Positions 7,068 through 15,884 are shown, counted from the first letter of the stretch. The stretch: 64,000 bases of DNA from Acuticoccus sp. I52.16.1 (GCF_022865125.1 NZ_CP094828.1:558001-622000), one strand, 5' to 3'. Translations and numbers: made by a program. Notes: generated by a model from the letters alone, not told the origin.

Positions 7068-8341
7068 CCTCCGCGATCATCGTCTTCGTCGTCCTCCTCT
7101 TCATCGGCACGCCCATCGCGCTTCTGATGACCTTCTCGGGCCTCGCCGGGAGCTGGGAGCTGGGCGGGCTGCGGTTCATCCAGATCATCGCCGAGCGGAT
7201 GTTCTCGGGCGTCTCGGGCTACCTCCTGATGGCGGTGCCCTACTTCATCTTCACCTCGGAGCTGATGAACCAGGCGGGGCTCACCGAGCGTCTGGTGGCG
7301 TTCAACAACGCACTGCTGGGGCGGGTGCGCGGCGCACTCAGCCACGTCAACATCGTCGTCAGCCTGTTCTTCTCCGGCCTCACGGGCGCGGCGATCACCG
7401 ACACCGTCGCCGTCGGCAAGATCCTCATCCCCGCCATGAAGAAAGAGGGGTACACCCCCGCCTACGCCGCGGCGGTGACGGCCTGCTCGTCGATCATCGG
7501 CCCGATCATCCCGCCGTCGGTGGTGATGGTCGTCTACGCCGCGATCCTGCACAACGTGACCGTGCTCGACCTCTTCGCCGCCGGCATCCTGCCGGGCGTC
7601 TTGATGACGGTGGCGCTGCTGATCGCCTCGTTCGTCATGGCCTGGATCTACAAATTCCCCCGCCACGGCGACACGAACCTGAAGGACGCCGCGCGCGCCT
7701 TCATTCCGACCATCCCGGCGCTCCTGGTGCCCGTCATCATCCTGGGCGGGATCCTGGGCGGGCTCACCACGATCACCGAGGCCTCGGCGTTCGCGGCGAT
7801 GTACACGCTGGTGCTGGGTTTCCTCGTCTACCGCACGCTGACGCTCGCCAAGGTGTGGGCCTGCCTCGTCGCCACGGTGCGCTTCTCGGGCGTGGTCTTC
7901 TTCCTGCTGGCGTCGTCGACTGTGCTGGGCTGGTTCGTCACCCGCTCCGGCCTCGCCCGCGACGCGGCCGGCATGATCACCGCGATCTCCGACAACTGGA
8001 TCGTGCAGATCGGCCTCGTCAACGTGCTGCTCATCCTGCTCGGCACGGTACTCGACGTTCTGCCGGCGCTGGTCGTCGTGGCGCCCGTCCTGGTGCCGGC
8101 GATGGTGCAGCTCGGGTTCGACCCGCTGCACTTCGCCATCGTCATGATCATCACGCTCAATGTCGCCAACATCACCCCGCCGGTGGGGATGACCTTGATG
8201 ACCGCCTCGCAGATCGCGGGCGTCCCCTACCACCGCGCGATCGTGACCGCCCTGCCGTTCTACCTCAGCCACCTCGCGGTGATCGTCGTGGTATCGTTGT
8301 GGCCCGCGTTCGTGCTCTTCATTCCGAGCCTGTTCGATTAA
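7064..8341 (+). CDS. dctM: TRAP transporter large permease, DctM family
   Basis: The 425-residue integral membrane protein has about 12 hydrophobic segments and classic DctM signatures: 'GVSGYLLMAVPYFIFTSELMNQAGLTERLV', 'FSGLTGAAITDTVAVGKILIPAMKKEGYTPAYAAAVTACSSIIGPIIPPSVVMVVYA' and a final 'ITLNVANITPPVGMTLMTASQIAGVP'. It is the Na+-coupled translocation subunit in the inner membrane. It overlaps dctQ by 4 bp. The transporter sits between hydrolases and PLP enzymes, so it very likely imports their substrate. Confidence 0.95.
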   Translation: MTSAIIVFVVLLFIGTPIALLMTFSGLAGSWELGGLRFIQIIAERMFSGVSGYLLMAVPYFIFTSELMNQAGLTERLVAFNNALLGRVRGALSHVNIVVSLFFSGLTGAAITDTVAVGKILIPAMKKEGYTPAYAAAVTACSSIIGPIIPPSVVMVVYAAILHNVTVLDLFAAGILPGVLMTVALLIASFVMAWIYKFPRHGDTNLKDAARAFIPTIPALLVPVIILGGILGGLTTITEASAFAAMYTLVLGFLVYRTLTLAKVWACLVATVRFSGVVFFLLASSTVLGWFVTRSGLARDAAGMITAISDNWIVQIGLVNVLLILLGTVLDVLPALVVVAPVLVPAMVQLGFDPLHFAIVMIITLNVANITPPVGMTLMTASQIAGVPYHRAIVTALPFYLSHLAVIVVVSLWPAFVLFIPSLFD

Positions 8342-8360
8342 CCCGGCTTCCCGGCCGGGT
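8341..8360 (+). terminator. Short hairpin between dctM and the aminotransferase gene
   Basis: A perfect 7-bp inverted repeat (ACCCGGC/GCCGGGT, 6-nt loop) begins at the last base of the dctM stop codon. It has no T-run and the next gene starts 18 bp later, so it is more likely an RNA-processing or attenuating element than a full terminator. Confidence 0.35.
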
Positions 8361-8378
8361 CCCTCTGGAGACCGTCCC

Positions 8379-9752
8379 ATGGCGCTCGACGCCCCCACCA
8401 ACTCGACCATCATCGCCGATTTCCGCGACCGCACGCGCCGCTCCGCCGCACAGGCGGAGAAGGCGCGCACGGTGTTCCCGTCCGGCATCACCCACGACGC
8501 GCGGCACATGCTGCCCTACCCGGTGACCGTCGATCAGGGAAAGGCGAGCCGCAAATGGGACATCGACGGCAACGAGTACGTGGACTATTTCGGCGGCCAC
8601 GGCGCGCTGATCCTCGGCCACTGCCACCCGCGGGTGACGGCGGCCATCAAGGAGGCGGTCGACGACGGAACGCAGTTCGCCGCCTCCACCACGCGTGAGT
8701 GCACCTGGGGCCAGGCGGTGATCGACATGGTCCCCTCCGTCGAGCGGGTCCGCTTCACCGCGTCCGGGACGGAGGCGACGCTGCTCGCGCTGCGCCTGGC
8801 GCGCGCCTACACCGGCCGCACCAAGCTCCTGCGCTTCGCATCCTACTTCCACGGCTGGCACGACCACATGACCAGCGGTTACGCCAATCACTTCGACGGC
8901 TCGCCGACCGCCGGGGTCCTGCCGTCGATCGCCGCCGACGTGATCCTGATCGCGCCGAACGACGTGGAGGGCGCGCGTGCGGCTCTGGCGAGCGGCGACG
9001 TCGCGGCCGTCATCATCGAGCCGACGGGCGCCTCGTTCGGGCGCGTGCCGGTGGCCGACGGCGTGCTGGAGGCGCTGCGCGAGGCGACGACGGCGACCGG
9101 CACCCTCCTCGTCTTCGACGAGGTGATCTCCGGCTTCCGCGTCGCCCCCGGCGGAGCGCAGGAGGCCTCGGGCGTGATCCCGGACCTCACCACCATGGCC
9201 AAGATCGTCGCCGGAGGACTTCCGGGTGGCGCGGTCGGCGGACGGGCCGACATCATGGAGCGGATCGACTTCGAGGCGGCCGCCGAGAAGGGGTTCGAGA
9301 AGATCGCCCATCCCGGCACCTTCAACGCCAACCCGGTCACCGCCGCCGCCGGCATCGCCGCGCTCGACATCATCGCCAAGGGCGGCGTCTGCGAGCATGC
9401 CAACGCCTACGCCGCCGAGCTGCGGGAGAGGCTGAACCGCCTGTTCGCGGCCACGGGCGTGCCGTACGCCGCCTACGGGACCTATTCGGGCTTCCACATC
9501 TTCCTCAATGTCGAGAAGCGCTCGATCGACCCCACCGCGTTCGACCCCTTCACGGTGCCGTGGAAGGAGCTGAAGGCCGCGCCGTCGACCTTGGTCGACC
9601 GGCTGCGCATGGCGATGATGCTGAACGGGGTCGATCTCAGCGGCTGGCCGGGCGGCCTCGTCAGCGCCGCCCACACCGATGCCGACATGGCTTTGACGAT
9701 GACCGCCTTCGAGGCGGCCCTGCAGCGCCTCAAAGACGAGCCGGACCTGTGA
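8379..9752 (+). CDS. Class III PLP aminotransferase, glutamate-1-semialdehyde aminomutase-like
   Basis: The 457-residue enzyme resembles GSAM: 'YVDYFGGHGALILGHCHPRV' (residues 68-86), 'RFTASGTEATLLALRLARA' (125-143), 'HGWHDHM' (158-164), the PLP-contacting FDEVISGFR with D247, and the Schiff-base lysine K275 in MAKIVAGGLPGGAVGG. Such non-hemL homologues in catabolic clusters usually act as omega-transaminases or aminomutases on small amino acids. It follows dctM by 37 bp and its TGA stop overlaps the next gene's GTG start. A haem biosynthesis role is unlikely in this context. The amino donor and acceptor are unknown. Confidence 0.87.
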   Translation: MALDAPTNSTIIADFRDRTRRSAAQAEKARTVFPSGITHDARHMLPYPVTVDQGKASRKWDIDGNEYVDYFGGHGALILGHCHPRVTAAIKEAVDDGTQFAASTTRECTWGQAVIDMVPSVERVRFTASGTEATLLALRLARAYTGRTKLLRFASYFHGWHDHMTSGYANHFDGSPTAGVLPSIAADVILIAPNDVEGARAALASGDVAAVIIEPTGASFGRVPVADGVLEALREATTATGTLLVFDEVISGFRVAPGGAQEASGVIPDLTTMAKIVAGGLPGGAVGGRADIMERIDFEAAAEKGFEKIAHPGTFNANPVTAAAGIAALDIIAKGGVCEHANAYAAELRERLNRLFAATGVPYAAYGTYSGFHIFLNVEKRSIDPTAFDPFTVPWKELKAAPSTLVDRLRMAMMLNGVDLSGWPGGLVSAAHTDADMALTMTAFEAALQRLKDEPDL

Positions 9753-10807
9753 AGATCGCCGACGTCGACACCCCGGCGATCCTCGTCGACACCGCGCGCG
9801 CCGAGGCCAACCTCGCCCGCGCGCAGGCCTACGCCGACACGCACGGCCTGACGCTGCGCCCGCACATCAAGACGCACAAGCTGCCGATGTGGGCCGCGCG
9901 GCAGGTGGCGCTGGGCGCGGCCGGCATCACCTGCCAGAAGATCGGTGAGGCGGAGGTGATGGCGGACGCCAGCATCACCGACATCTTCATCCCCTACAAC
10001 ATCCTGGGCGCGGCCAAGCTCGAGCGCCTCGCCGCGCTCCACGCGCGCGTCGCCTTGTCCGTCGCGGCCGACAGCGCGGTGACGGTGGCCGGCTACGCGG
10101 CGCGCTTCGACGACCCCGCGCGCCCGCTGCCGGTGCTGATCGAGATCGACACCGGCGCCAAGCGCTGCGGCGTCTCGTCCCTGCCGGATCTGGTCGAGCT
10201 GGCACGGGCGATCGACGCGGCACCCGGCCTGGTCTTCGAGGGGATCATGACCTACCCGCCGCGCGGGCGGACGGCGGATGTCAACGCCAAGCTGGGCGAG
10301 GCGGCCGGTGTGCTGAAGGCGGCCGGGCTGCCGCCGCGACGCATCTCGAACGGTGGCTCGCCCGACCTCTACCACGCCGCCGAGGTGACGAACGCGACCG
10401 AGCATCGTCCCGGAACCTACATCTACTCCGACCGAATGCAGGTGGCGTTCGGCCTCGGCCACCTCAGCGACTGTGCGCTGACGGTGCTCGCGACCGTCGT
10501 CAGCCATCCTGTCCCCGGCCGCGTGGTGCTCGACGCCGGCTCCAAGGCGCTGGCGGCCGACGCCGCGCCGGTGCCGGGCCACGGCTACCTCGTCGAATAT
10601 CCGGATGCGATCGTCACCTCGCTCAGCGAGGAGCATGCGGTCGTGGACGTGTCCGACTGCCCCACCGCGCCGGCGATCGGCGAGCGCGTGCGGGTGATCC
10701 CGAACCACGTCTGCGTCGTGTCGAACCTCTTCGAGGTTGTGCATCTGGTGGACGGCGACACCGTGAAAGAGGTCGTCCCCGTGGCCGCCCGCGGCCGCCT
10801 GGGCTGA
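9749..10807 (+). CDS. D-threonine aldolase / D-serine dehydratase-like PLP enzyme
   Basis: The 352-residue fold-type III PLP protein opens with 'DTPAILVDTARAEANLARAQAYADTHGLTLRPHIKTHK'; K41 in RPHIKTHK matches the Schiff-base lysine of D-threonine aldolases. 'IEIDTGAKRCGV' and 'RISNGGSPDLYH' follow, and the C-terminal PNHVC supplies the His-x-Cys metal pair of this family. Members cleave D-beta-hydroxy-amino acids to glycine plus aldehyde, or dehydrate D-serine. The start is a GTG overlapping the preceding stop codon (GTGA), so the two PLP enzymes are coupled. The product could feed the neighbouring transaminase, and enamine by-products would suit RidA. Confidence 0.88.
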   Translation: MKIADVDTPAILVDTARAEANLARAQAYADTHGLTLRPHIKTHKLPMWAARQVALGAAGITCQKIGEAEVMADASITDIFIPYNILGAAKLERLAALHARVALSVAADSAVTVAGYAARFDDPARPLPVLIEIDTGAKRCGVSSLPDLVELARAIDAAPGLVFEGIMTYPPRGRTADVNAKLGEAAGVLKAAGLPPRRISNGGSPDLYHAAEVTNATEHRPGTYIYSDRMQVAFGLGHLSDCALTVLATVVSHPVPGRVVLDAGSKALAADAAPVPGHGYLVEYPDAIVTSLSEEHAVVDVSDCPTAPAIGERVRVIPNHVCVVSNLFEVVHLVDGDTVKEVVPVAARGRLG

Positions 10808-11181
10808 AGCCCCCACCCGCCGCGGGGGCGCCCATCATCCGCGGCGGCCGGCCGACGACCCGAACGCCGCCGCGCCCTGGAGAGGCCCGGCGGCGCCGCG
10901 TTCCGGCCCGGCCGGGCATCCCACGGCGAACGACCGAGGCCTTCATCAGCGCGCCCATGCCGAGGCACCCCGCAACCCGGCGGCGGCGATGAACCAGGCG
11001 CGACCGACCGCACGCCGCGACGACGCCGTGGCCATCGCAACTCCGCCGGCCGATGCAGACAGGGAGAACCCGGTCAGATCGAAGGCGAGGTCAGAATGAA
11101 AGCGCGGCGAGAGCGCCGCTGCGGCGAGGAATGCCGAGCGGCCGCATGTCGTGCGGCTGATTTTTGATGGTGTGATTTGTT
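10808..11181. other. Gene-free region between the catabolic cluster and tRNA-Gly
   Basis: This 374-bp stretch has no supported gene; short frames on both strands lack ribosome sites and protein-like composition. Its left part holds the GC-rich hairpin annotated separately at 10865-10895, which probably ends the rightward operon. The right end near 11155-11181 becomes more AT-rich and lies just downstream of the tRNA, which is read leftward. No T-run terminator is visible there. Confidence 0.5.
10865..10895 (+). terminator. Terminator-like hairpin after the catabolic cluster
   Basis: A 12-bp stem with one mismatch (CGCCGCCGCGCC against GGCCCGGCGGCG) and a 7-nt loop lies 57 bp after the last gene of the cluster. 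No U-tract follows, so it may act with Rho or as an mRNA 3' stabiliser. The fold is seen in the sequence; function is inferred. Confidence 0.45.
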
Positions 11182-11256
11182 TGGAGCGGGCGATGGGATT
11201 CGAACCCACGACCCCAACCTTGGCAAGGTTGTGCTCTACCCCTGAGCTACACCCGC
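11182..11256 (-). tRNA. tRNA-Gly(GCC)
   Basis: On the minus strand the cloverleaf reads with acceptor GCGGGTG pairing with CGCCCGC (one G-U pair), a D-arm GCTC...GAGC, an anticodon stem and loop with CTTGCCAAG giving anticodon GCC, and a T-arm with GGTTCGAATCC. The discriminator is U, as in most bacterial tRNA-Gly, and the 3' CCA is encoded at 11184-11182. Total length is 75 nt with CCA. The gene lies alone between the catabolic cluster and glk. Confidence 0.97.
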
Positions 11257-11376
11257 ATCCGAGCAACGGCGCCGCGTCAGCGCGTTGCGTGGCAGCCATA
11301 TGGACGATTAGCCGGGAGAGCGCAAGCCCTCATTTCCGACCTTTTCCACATGGCCCCGATTCTCCCCGGCGCACAC

Positions 11377-12441
11377 CTAGGGCACCAGCCCGTTCGGCCC
11401 GAACCTGCGCTCCGACAGGTCGAGCGCGAACCGCTCCGGCAGGGTCGCGAAGCTCGCCATGCCCGACACCGCCGGCTTCGGCTCGGTGATGAGGTAGGTG
11501 GGGATGTCGCGCATGATCGCCGCATGCGGGGCCTTCGCCTCGAACGCGGCGCGAAAGCCGCTGGAGGCGATCCGATCGGCCAGGCGCGGCACGATCCCGC
11601 CGCCGATATAGACGCCGCCCTTGGCCAGCGTCACCAACGCCAGATCGCCGGCCATCCGGCCCAGATAGGTGAGGAAGAGGTCGATCGCCTCCGCGGCGAT
11701 CACGTCGTCGTAGCCGAGCGCGTGCGTCACCTCCGAGCCCTCGGTGCACCAGGGGTCCTTGCCGTCGGCTCGGGCGATGGCCCGGTAGATCCGCGCCAGC
11801 CCCCGGCCCGACAGCAGCGTCTCGCCGCTGATGCGCCCGTGCAGCCGGTCGATGTGCGGCCAGATCTGGAAGTCGCGGTCGGTCTCCGGCGCCAGCGAGA
11901 CGTGCCCGCCCTCGCCGGCCAGCGGCGTATAGCGTTTGTCGCCATAGACCATGACGGCGACGCCCAGCCCCGTCCCCGGCCCGATCACCACCCGCGGCGC
12001 GCGCGGCACGGTCTCGCCGGCACCCACTTGCAGCAGCTGCTCCCCGTGGAGGTAGGGGAGCGAGAGCGCCAGCGCCTCGAAGTCGTTGAAGGTGATCACG
12101 GTGTCGAGGTTGAGCTGCCGGCACAGCGCAACCGGGTCGATCTCCCAGTCGGCGTTGGTGAGCTTGACATGGGCACCGGTGATGGGGCCGGCGGCCGCGA
12201 TCAGACAGGAGCGCGGCATGATGGCGGTCGCGTCGAGCACCGTCGCCTCCGCCGCGCTGGCGAAGTCGGGGAAGGCGGAGGTCTGCACCGTGGGGAAGTC
12301 GCGCACGGGGCTATGGGCTTCGGGCAGGACGGCCAGGCGCACGTTGGTGCCGCCGATGTCGGCGATGAGGACCGGGAACGACAGGGGGCGAAGATCGCCG
12401 GCTCTTCTGCGGGGTGTTTTCATGTCCCCATTTTGCGGCAC
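11377..12441 (-). CDS. glk: Glucokinase (Glk family)
   Basis: The 354-residue protein has the ASKHA phosphate loop 'LIADIGGTNVRLAVL', 'AAAGPITGAHVKLTNADWEID', the catalytic-Asp region 'TFNDFEALALSLPYL', 'VVIGPGTGLGVAVMVYGDKRYTPLAGEGGHVSLAP' and 'KGGVYIGGGIVPRL', all typical of bacterial glucokinases of the E. coli Glk type. It phosphorylates glucose with ATP in the cytoplasm. The start is a GTG at 12441 with AAGGAG eight bases upstream; an internal ATG at 12423 has a poorer site. It is divergent from the URC genes, with 152 bp between, and convergent in sense with tRNA-Gly downstream. Confidence 0.92.
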   Translation of the reverse strand: MPQNGDMKTPRRRAGDLRPLSFPVLIADIGGTNVRLAVLPEAHSPVRDFPTVQTSAFPDFASAAEATVLDATAIMPRSCLIAAAGPITGAHVKLTNADWEIDPVALCRQLNLDTVITFNDFEALALSLPYLHGEQLLQVGAGETVPRAPRVVIGPGTGLGVAVMVYGDKRYTPLAGEGGHVSLAPETDRDFQIWPHIDRLHGRISGETLLSGRGLARIYRAIARADGKDPWCTEGSEVTHALGYDDVIAAEAIDLFLTYLGRMAGDLALVTLAKGGVYIGGGIVPRLADRIASSGFRAAFEAKAPHAAIMRDIPTYLITEPKPAVSGMASFATLPERFALDLSERRFGPNGLVP

Positions 12442-12593
12442 GCGGGCGCTCCTTCAACGGTGTGGCGACGATTCCAAGTGTGGCACCGTCGAACAAGATG
12501 TGCGAAAGGGCGCCCTTCCTTCCCGTTAAGGACCGGGCAATCGGGACCGAAGACACCATATTTTCGGGATCTTATTGCCCCAGGAGACCGGCT

Positions 12594-13844
12594 ATGGGCG
12601 ACCCCATCAATCGCAAGACCCACATACGCCTCACGTCGCACCCTGGGAACGGGCGCACCTTGCGCTTCCCGCTCCATTGGGGAGCGGAGGATCCCATCGC
12701 CCGCGGGCCGATCGTCGGCACCGTCACCGAAGCGGGGGATCGCAATGCCATCGGCACCCACGGCGGCTCCTATTCGCTCTATCGCGCTCTGGCGGTAACG
12801 TCCGGCGCGCTCAATCCGATCCGCCGGCCGGACCTTCACAACACCTCCCCGGTGGTGCCGATCGGCCCGCACCCGTCCTGGTTCGACGCCAAGCGCATCG
12901 TCTCGTTGGACCCGTTCGGCCATATCGCGGCCGAGGCGTTCGGCCCGCTGATCGCCGAAGGGGTCGATATCCGGCCGACGATCGCGATCACCCGTGCGCA
13001 CCTCACCATGCATGAGCTGAACGACGCGGTCGCCAAGGGGCGGCTGAAGGTCGACGGCACGATCATGAAGGAGAGCGGCGACGTCGCCGTCACCAAGGCG
13101 GCGATCGAGCCGGTGTGGTACCTTCCCGGCATCGCCGAGCGGTTCGGCGTCGAGGAGACGCGCCTGCGCCGCGTCCTCTTCGAGCAGACCGGTGGCATGT
13201 ATCCCGAACTCGTCACCCGGCCGGACCTCCTCGCCTTCCTGCCGCCGATCGGCTCGATCAGCGTGTACATCTTCGGCGACGCGGCCAAGCTCGCCGACCC
13301 GGCGCACCGCCTCACCTGCCGTGTCCACGACGAGTGCAACGGCTCGGACGTGTTCGGCTCGGACATTTGCACCTGCCGGCCCTATCTGATCCACGGGATC
13401 GAGGAATGCGTCGCCGAGGCGCAGCAGGGCGGCGTCGGCCTGGTGGTCTACAACCGCAAGGAAGGCCGGGCCTTGGGCGAGGTGACGAAGTTCCTGGTCT
13501 ACAACGCCAGGAAACGCCAGGAGGGCGGCGACACCGCGGCCGAATACTTCGAGCGGACCGAGTGCGTCGCCGGGGTGCAGGACGCGCGCTTCCAGGAGCT
13601 GATGCCGGACGTCCTGCACTGGCTGGGCGTGAAGAAGATCCACCGCTTCATCTCGATGAGCAACATGAAGTACGATTCCATCGTCGGCTCGGGCATCGAG
13701 ATCGGCGAGCGGGTGTCGATCCCGGACGAGCTGATCCCGGCCGACGCGTCGGTCGAGATCGAGGCCAAGAAGGCGGCCGGCTACTACTCCGAGACCGGCC
13801 ACCGCGAACTCGGCACGGTGAAGGGCCGCGGCATCGATGAGTGA
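12594..13844 (+). CDS. GTP cyclohydrolase II-like protein of uracil catabolism (URC1 family)
   Basis: This 416-residue protein is about twice as long as RibA. The C-terminal half carries the GTP cyclohydrolase II core: Zn ligands C248, C259 and C261 (HDECNGSDVFGSDICTC), Y286 and the 'NRKEGRALGEVTKF' loop equivalent to RibA 'RQEGRGIGL', and 'LGVKKIHRFISMSNMKYDSIVGSGIEI'. The N-terminal 200 residues match the extra domain seen in URC1-type proteins. In the URC pathway, first described in the yeast Lachancea kluyveri, URC1 works with URC4 (DUF1688) and UPRT to break down uracil; the exact reaction of URC1 is not settled. The start is an ATG with AGGAGA. It overlaps the next gene by 8 bp. A riboflavin role is less likely in this company. 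Confidence 0.9.
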   Translation: MGDPINRKTHIRLTSHPGNGRTLRFPLHWGAEDPIARGPIVGTVTEAGDRNAIGTHGGSYSLYRALAVTSGALNPIRRPDLHNTSPVVPIGPHPSWFDAKRIVSLDPFGHIAAEAFGPLIAEGVDIRPTIAITRAHLTMHELNDAVAKGRLKVDGTIMKESGDVAVTKAAIEPVWYLPGIAERFGVEETRLRRVLFEQTGGMYPELVTRPDLLAFLPPIGSISVYIFGDAAKLADPAHRLTCRVHDECNGSDVFGSDICTCRPYLIHGIEECVAEAQQGGVGLVVYNRKEGRALGEVTKFLVYNARKRQEGGDTAAEYFERTECVAGVQDARFQELMPDVLHWLGVKKIHRFISMSNMKYDSIVGSGIEIGERVSIPDELIPADASVEIEAKKAAGYYSETGHRELGTVKGRGIDE

Positions 13845-15105
13845 GCGGCCCGAGATCGACGACACGCCCGAGCCCGACAGCCCGGAGATCGAGGCCGCGC
13901 GCCACCTCCTCTCCGCAGAGGCGGTGCGCGAGCGCTCCGCCGCCCTCTTCGCGCACATCGAGGCCGGCAAGTCGGAGCATTTCCGCTTCGACGCGGCCGC
14001 CCTGCCGGCGATCGCCGACCGCGTCGCCGCGGTGACGCGTGAGCGCTACCCGGACCTCGCCGTCCCCCTGCACGCCCGTTTCCGCCATTTCGAGAGCCCG
14101 GGCCTGGACCGGTTCGCCAGCCTCGCCGCGGCGCGCGAGTGGGCGACGCCGCAGGAGGCCGCCCGCGCCATGGGCGACCTCGCCATCGTCTCGGTGCTGC
14201 TGGACGCCGGCGCCGGCCCCACCTGGCGCTACCGCGAGGCGGCGACGGGCGAGGTCGCCGGTCGCTCCGAGGGGCTGGCGCTCGCCTCGTTCGCGATGTT
14301 CGCCTCGGGCGCCTTCTCCGCCGTCCCCGCCGACCCGCTGCGGGCGGACGCGGCGGCGCTGGAGATCGTCGGCGAAGAGGAGTTCGCCGACGGCTTCCAG
14401 ATCAGTGCCGACAATCCGCTGGAGGGCGCCGAGGGCCGCCGCGCGCTGCTGGCGAGCCTTGCCGCCGCGACCCGCGCCGCGCCGGACCTCTTCGCCACCG
14501 AGGACGACCCGCGCCCCGGCGGCCTGATCGACGCGCTGGCCGCCGAGGCCGTCGACGGCGAGCTGCCGGCGACGATGATCCTCGCCATGGTGCTGGAGGG
14601 CCTGGCGCCGATCTGGCCGAGCCGGCTGGAGCTGGGCGGCATCGCCCTGGGTGACGCGTGGCGCCATCCCGCGCTCGGCGACGGCACCCCCGGATCGGAC
14701 ATCGTCCCCTTCCACAAGCTCTCGTCCTGGCTCTCCTATTCGCTGGTGGAGCCGCTGGTGATCCGCGGGATCGACGTCGTCGACCTCGACGCGCTGCCGG
14801 GCCTCGCCGAGTACCGCAACGGCGGGCTCTTCGTGGACGGTCGCGCGCTGAGCCTCGTCGCCCCGCCCGCCGCGCCGCTGCCGGTGGACCACCCGCTGAT
14901 CGTCGAGTGGCGCGCCGCGACCGTGACGCTGCTCGACCGACTGGCGCCGATGGTGCGCGAGCGGCTCGACGCCCCGCCCGAGGCGCTGCCGCTGGCGGCG
15001 ATCCTGGAGGGCGGCACCTGGGCGACCGGGCGCCTGCTGGCCGCCGAGGCGCGTCCCGACCGCACCCCGCCGATCGCCATCATCAGCGACGGCACAGTGT
15101 TTTAA
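13837..15105 (+). CDS. DUF1688 family protein (URC4 homologue)
   Basis: A 422-residue cytoplasmic protein without signal or membrane segments. Recognisable DUF1688 stretches are 'HFRHFESPGLDRF'-like near residues 85-95, 'RSEGLALASFAMFASGAFSA' (about 145-165), 'ISADNPLEGAEGRRALLASLA' and the C-terminal 'IVPFHKLSSWLSYSLVEPLVIRGIDVVDLDALPGLAEYRNGGLFVDGRAL'. The yeast homologue URC4 is needed for uracil degradation, but its biochemical activity is unknown. Placement between a URC1-like cyclohydrolase (8-bp overlap) and uracil phosphoribosyltransferase makes the assignment firm. It is one of the least understood conserved enzymes in this window. Confidence 0.9.
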   Translation: MSERPEIDDTPEPDSPEIEAARHLLSAEAVRERSAALFAHIEAGKSEHFRFDAAALPAIADRVAAVTRERYPDLAVPLHARFRHFESPGLDRFASLAAAREWATPQEAARAMGDLAIVSVLLDAGAGPTWRYREAATGEVAGRSEGLALASFAMFASGAFSAVPADPLRADAAALEIVGEEEFADGFQISADNPLEGAEGRRALLASLAAATRAAPDLFATEDDPRPGGLIDALAAEAVDGELPATMILAMVLEGLAPIWPSRLELGGIALGDAWRHPALGDGTPGSDIVPFHKLSSWLSYSLVEPLVIRGIDVVDLDALPGLAEYRNGGLFVDGRALSLVAPPAAPLPVDHPLIVEWRAATVTLLDRLAPMVRERLDAPPEALPLAAILEGGTWATGRLLAAEARPDRTPPIAIISDGTVF

Positions 15106-15222
15106 CGCACCCTTCAGCACGCTGACGGCGGGCGCGGATGATTGCTTTGATCCGCCCGCTATGGTCCGATTTGCGGCGCTCGTATGGCCAAGCGTCGCAG
15201 CGCCGCAGGAGACCTTTCGCGA

Positions 15223-15876
15223 ATGCCGACCGACACGACCAGCACCCACCCCAACGTCACCGTCATCGACCACCCGCTGGTGCAGCACAAGCTGACGCTG
15301 ATGCGGCGCAAGACGACGTCGACGGCGAGCTTCCGCCAGCTCCTTCGCGAGATCGCGATGCTCCTGTGCTACGAGGCGACGCGCGACCTGGAGCTGGAGC
15401 TGGTCGAGATCGAGACGCCGATCCAGGCGATGCAGGCGCCGGTGCTGGCGGGCAAGAAGCTGGTCTTCGCCTCGATCCTGCGCGCCGGCGAGGGCCTGCT
15501 CGACGGCATGCTCGACCTCGTCCCGGCCGCCCGCGTCAGCCACGTCGGCCTCTACCGCGACCCCAACACGCTGTCGGCGGTGGAGTATTATTTCAAGGCG
15601 CCGGACGACATGGGCAACCGCCGCGTCATCGTGCTGGACCCGATGCTGGCGACCGCCAACAGCGCCATCGCCGCGATCGACCGCCTGAAGGAAGCCGGCG
15701 CCACGGACATGAAGTTCGTCTGCCTGCTGGCTTCGCCGGAGGGGGTCGAAAACCTTTCGGGCCACCATCCGGACGTGCCCATCGTCGCCGCGGCGGTGGA
15801 CGAGCGCCTCAACGACCACGGCTATATCGTGCCGGGTCTGGGCGACGCGGGCGACCGGATGTTCGGCACCAAGTAG
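15223..15876 (+). CDS. upp: Uracil phosphoribosyltransferase
   Basis: The 217-residue protein matches Upp along its length: '[40 protein letters not shown]', '[29 protein letters not shown]', the PRPP-binding loop [10 protein letters not shown] (the usual form is ATGGS or ATGNS), and the uracil-binding end '[20 protein letters not shown]'. It makes UMP from uracil and PRPP. In the URC pathway UPRT (URC6 in yeast) supplies the ribosylated intermediate for breakdown, so here it may be catabolic as well as salvage. I chose the ATG at 15223, with AGGAGA ten bases upstream; an in-frame ATG at 15184 adds 13 residues without a good site. Confidence 0.93.
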   Translation: MPTDTTSTHPNVTVIDHPLVQHKLTLMRRKTTSTASFRQLLREIAMLLCYEATRDLELELVEIETPIQAMQAPVLAGKKLVFASILRAGEGLLDGMLDLVPAARVSHVGLYRDPNTLSAVEYYFKAPDDMGNRRVIVLDPMLATANSAIAAIDRLKEAGATDMKFVCLLASPEGVENLSGHHPDVPIVAAAVDERLNDHGYIVPGLGDAGDRMFGTK

Positions 15877-15884
15877 CCGCCCGC

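Noticed and set aside
10808-11181. Small gene between the PLP enzyme gene and tRNA-Gly
   Set aside because: Short frames exist on both strands but none has a ribosome site, protein-like composition or recognisable family.
11151-11489. Plus-strand frame with LERAMGFEPTTPTLARLCSTPELHP
   Set aside because: This familiar peptide is the conceptual translation of the tRNA-Gly antisense strand, not a protein.
12594-13844. Riboflavin biosynthesis gene ribA
   Set aside because: The protein is twice the RibA length and is fused in an operon with DUF1688 and upp, which fits the URC pathway rather than riboflavin synthesis.
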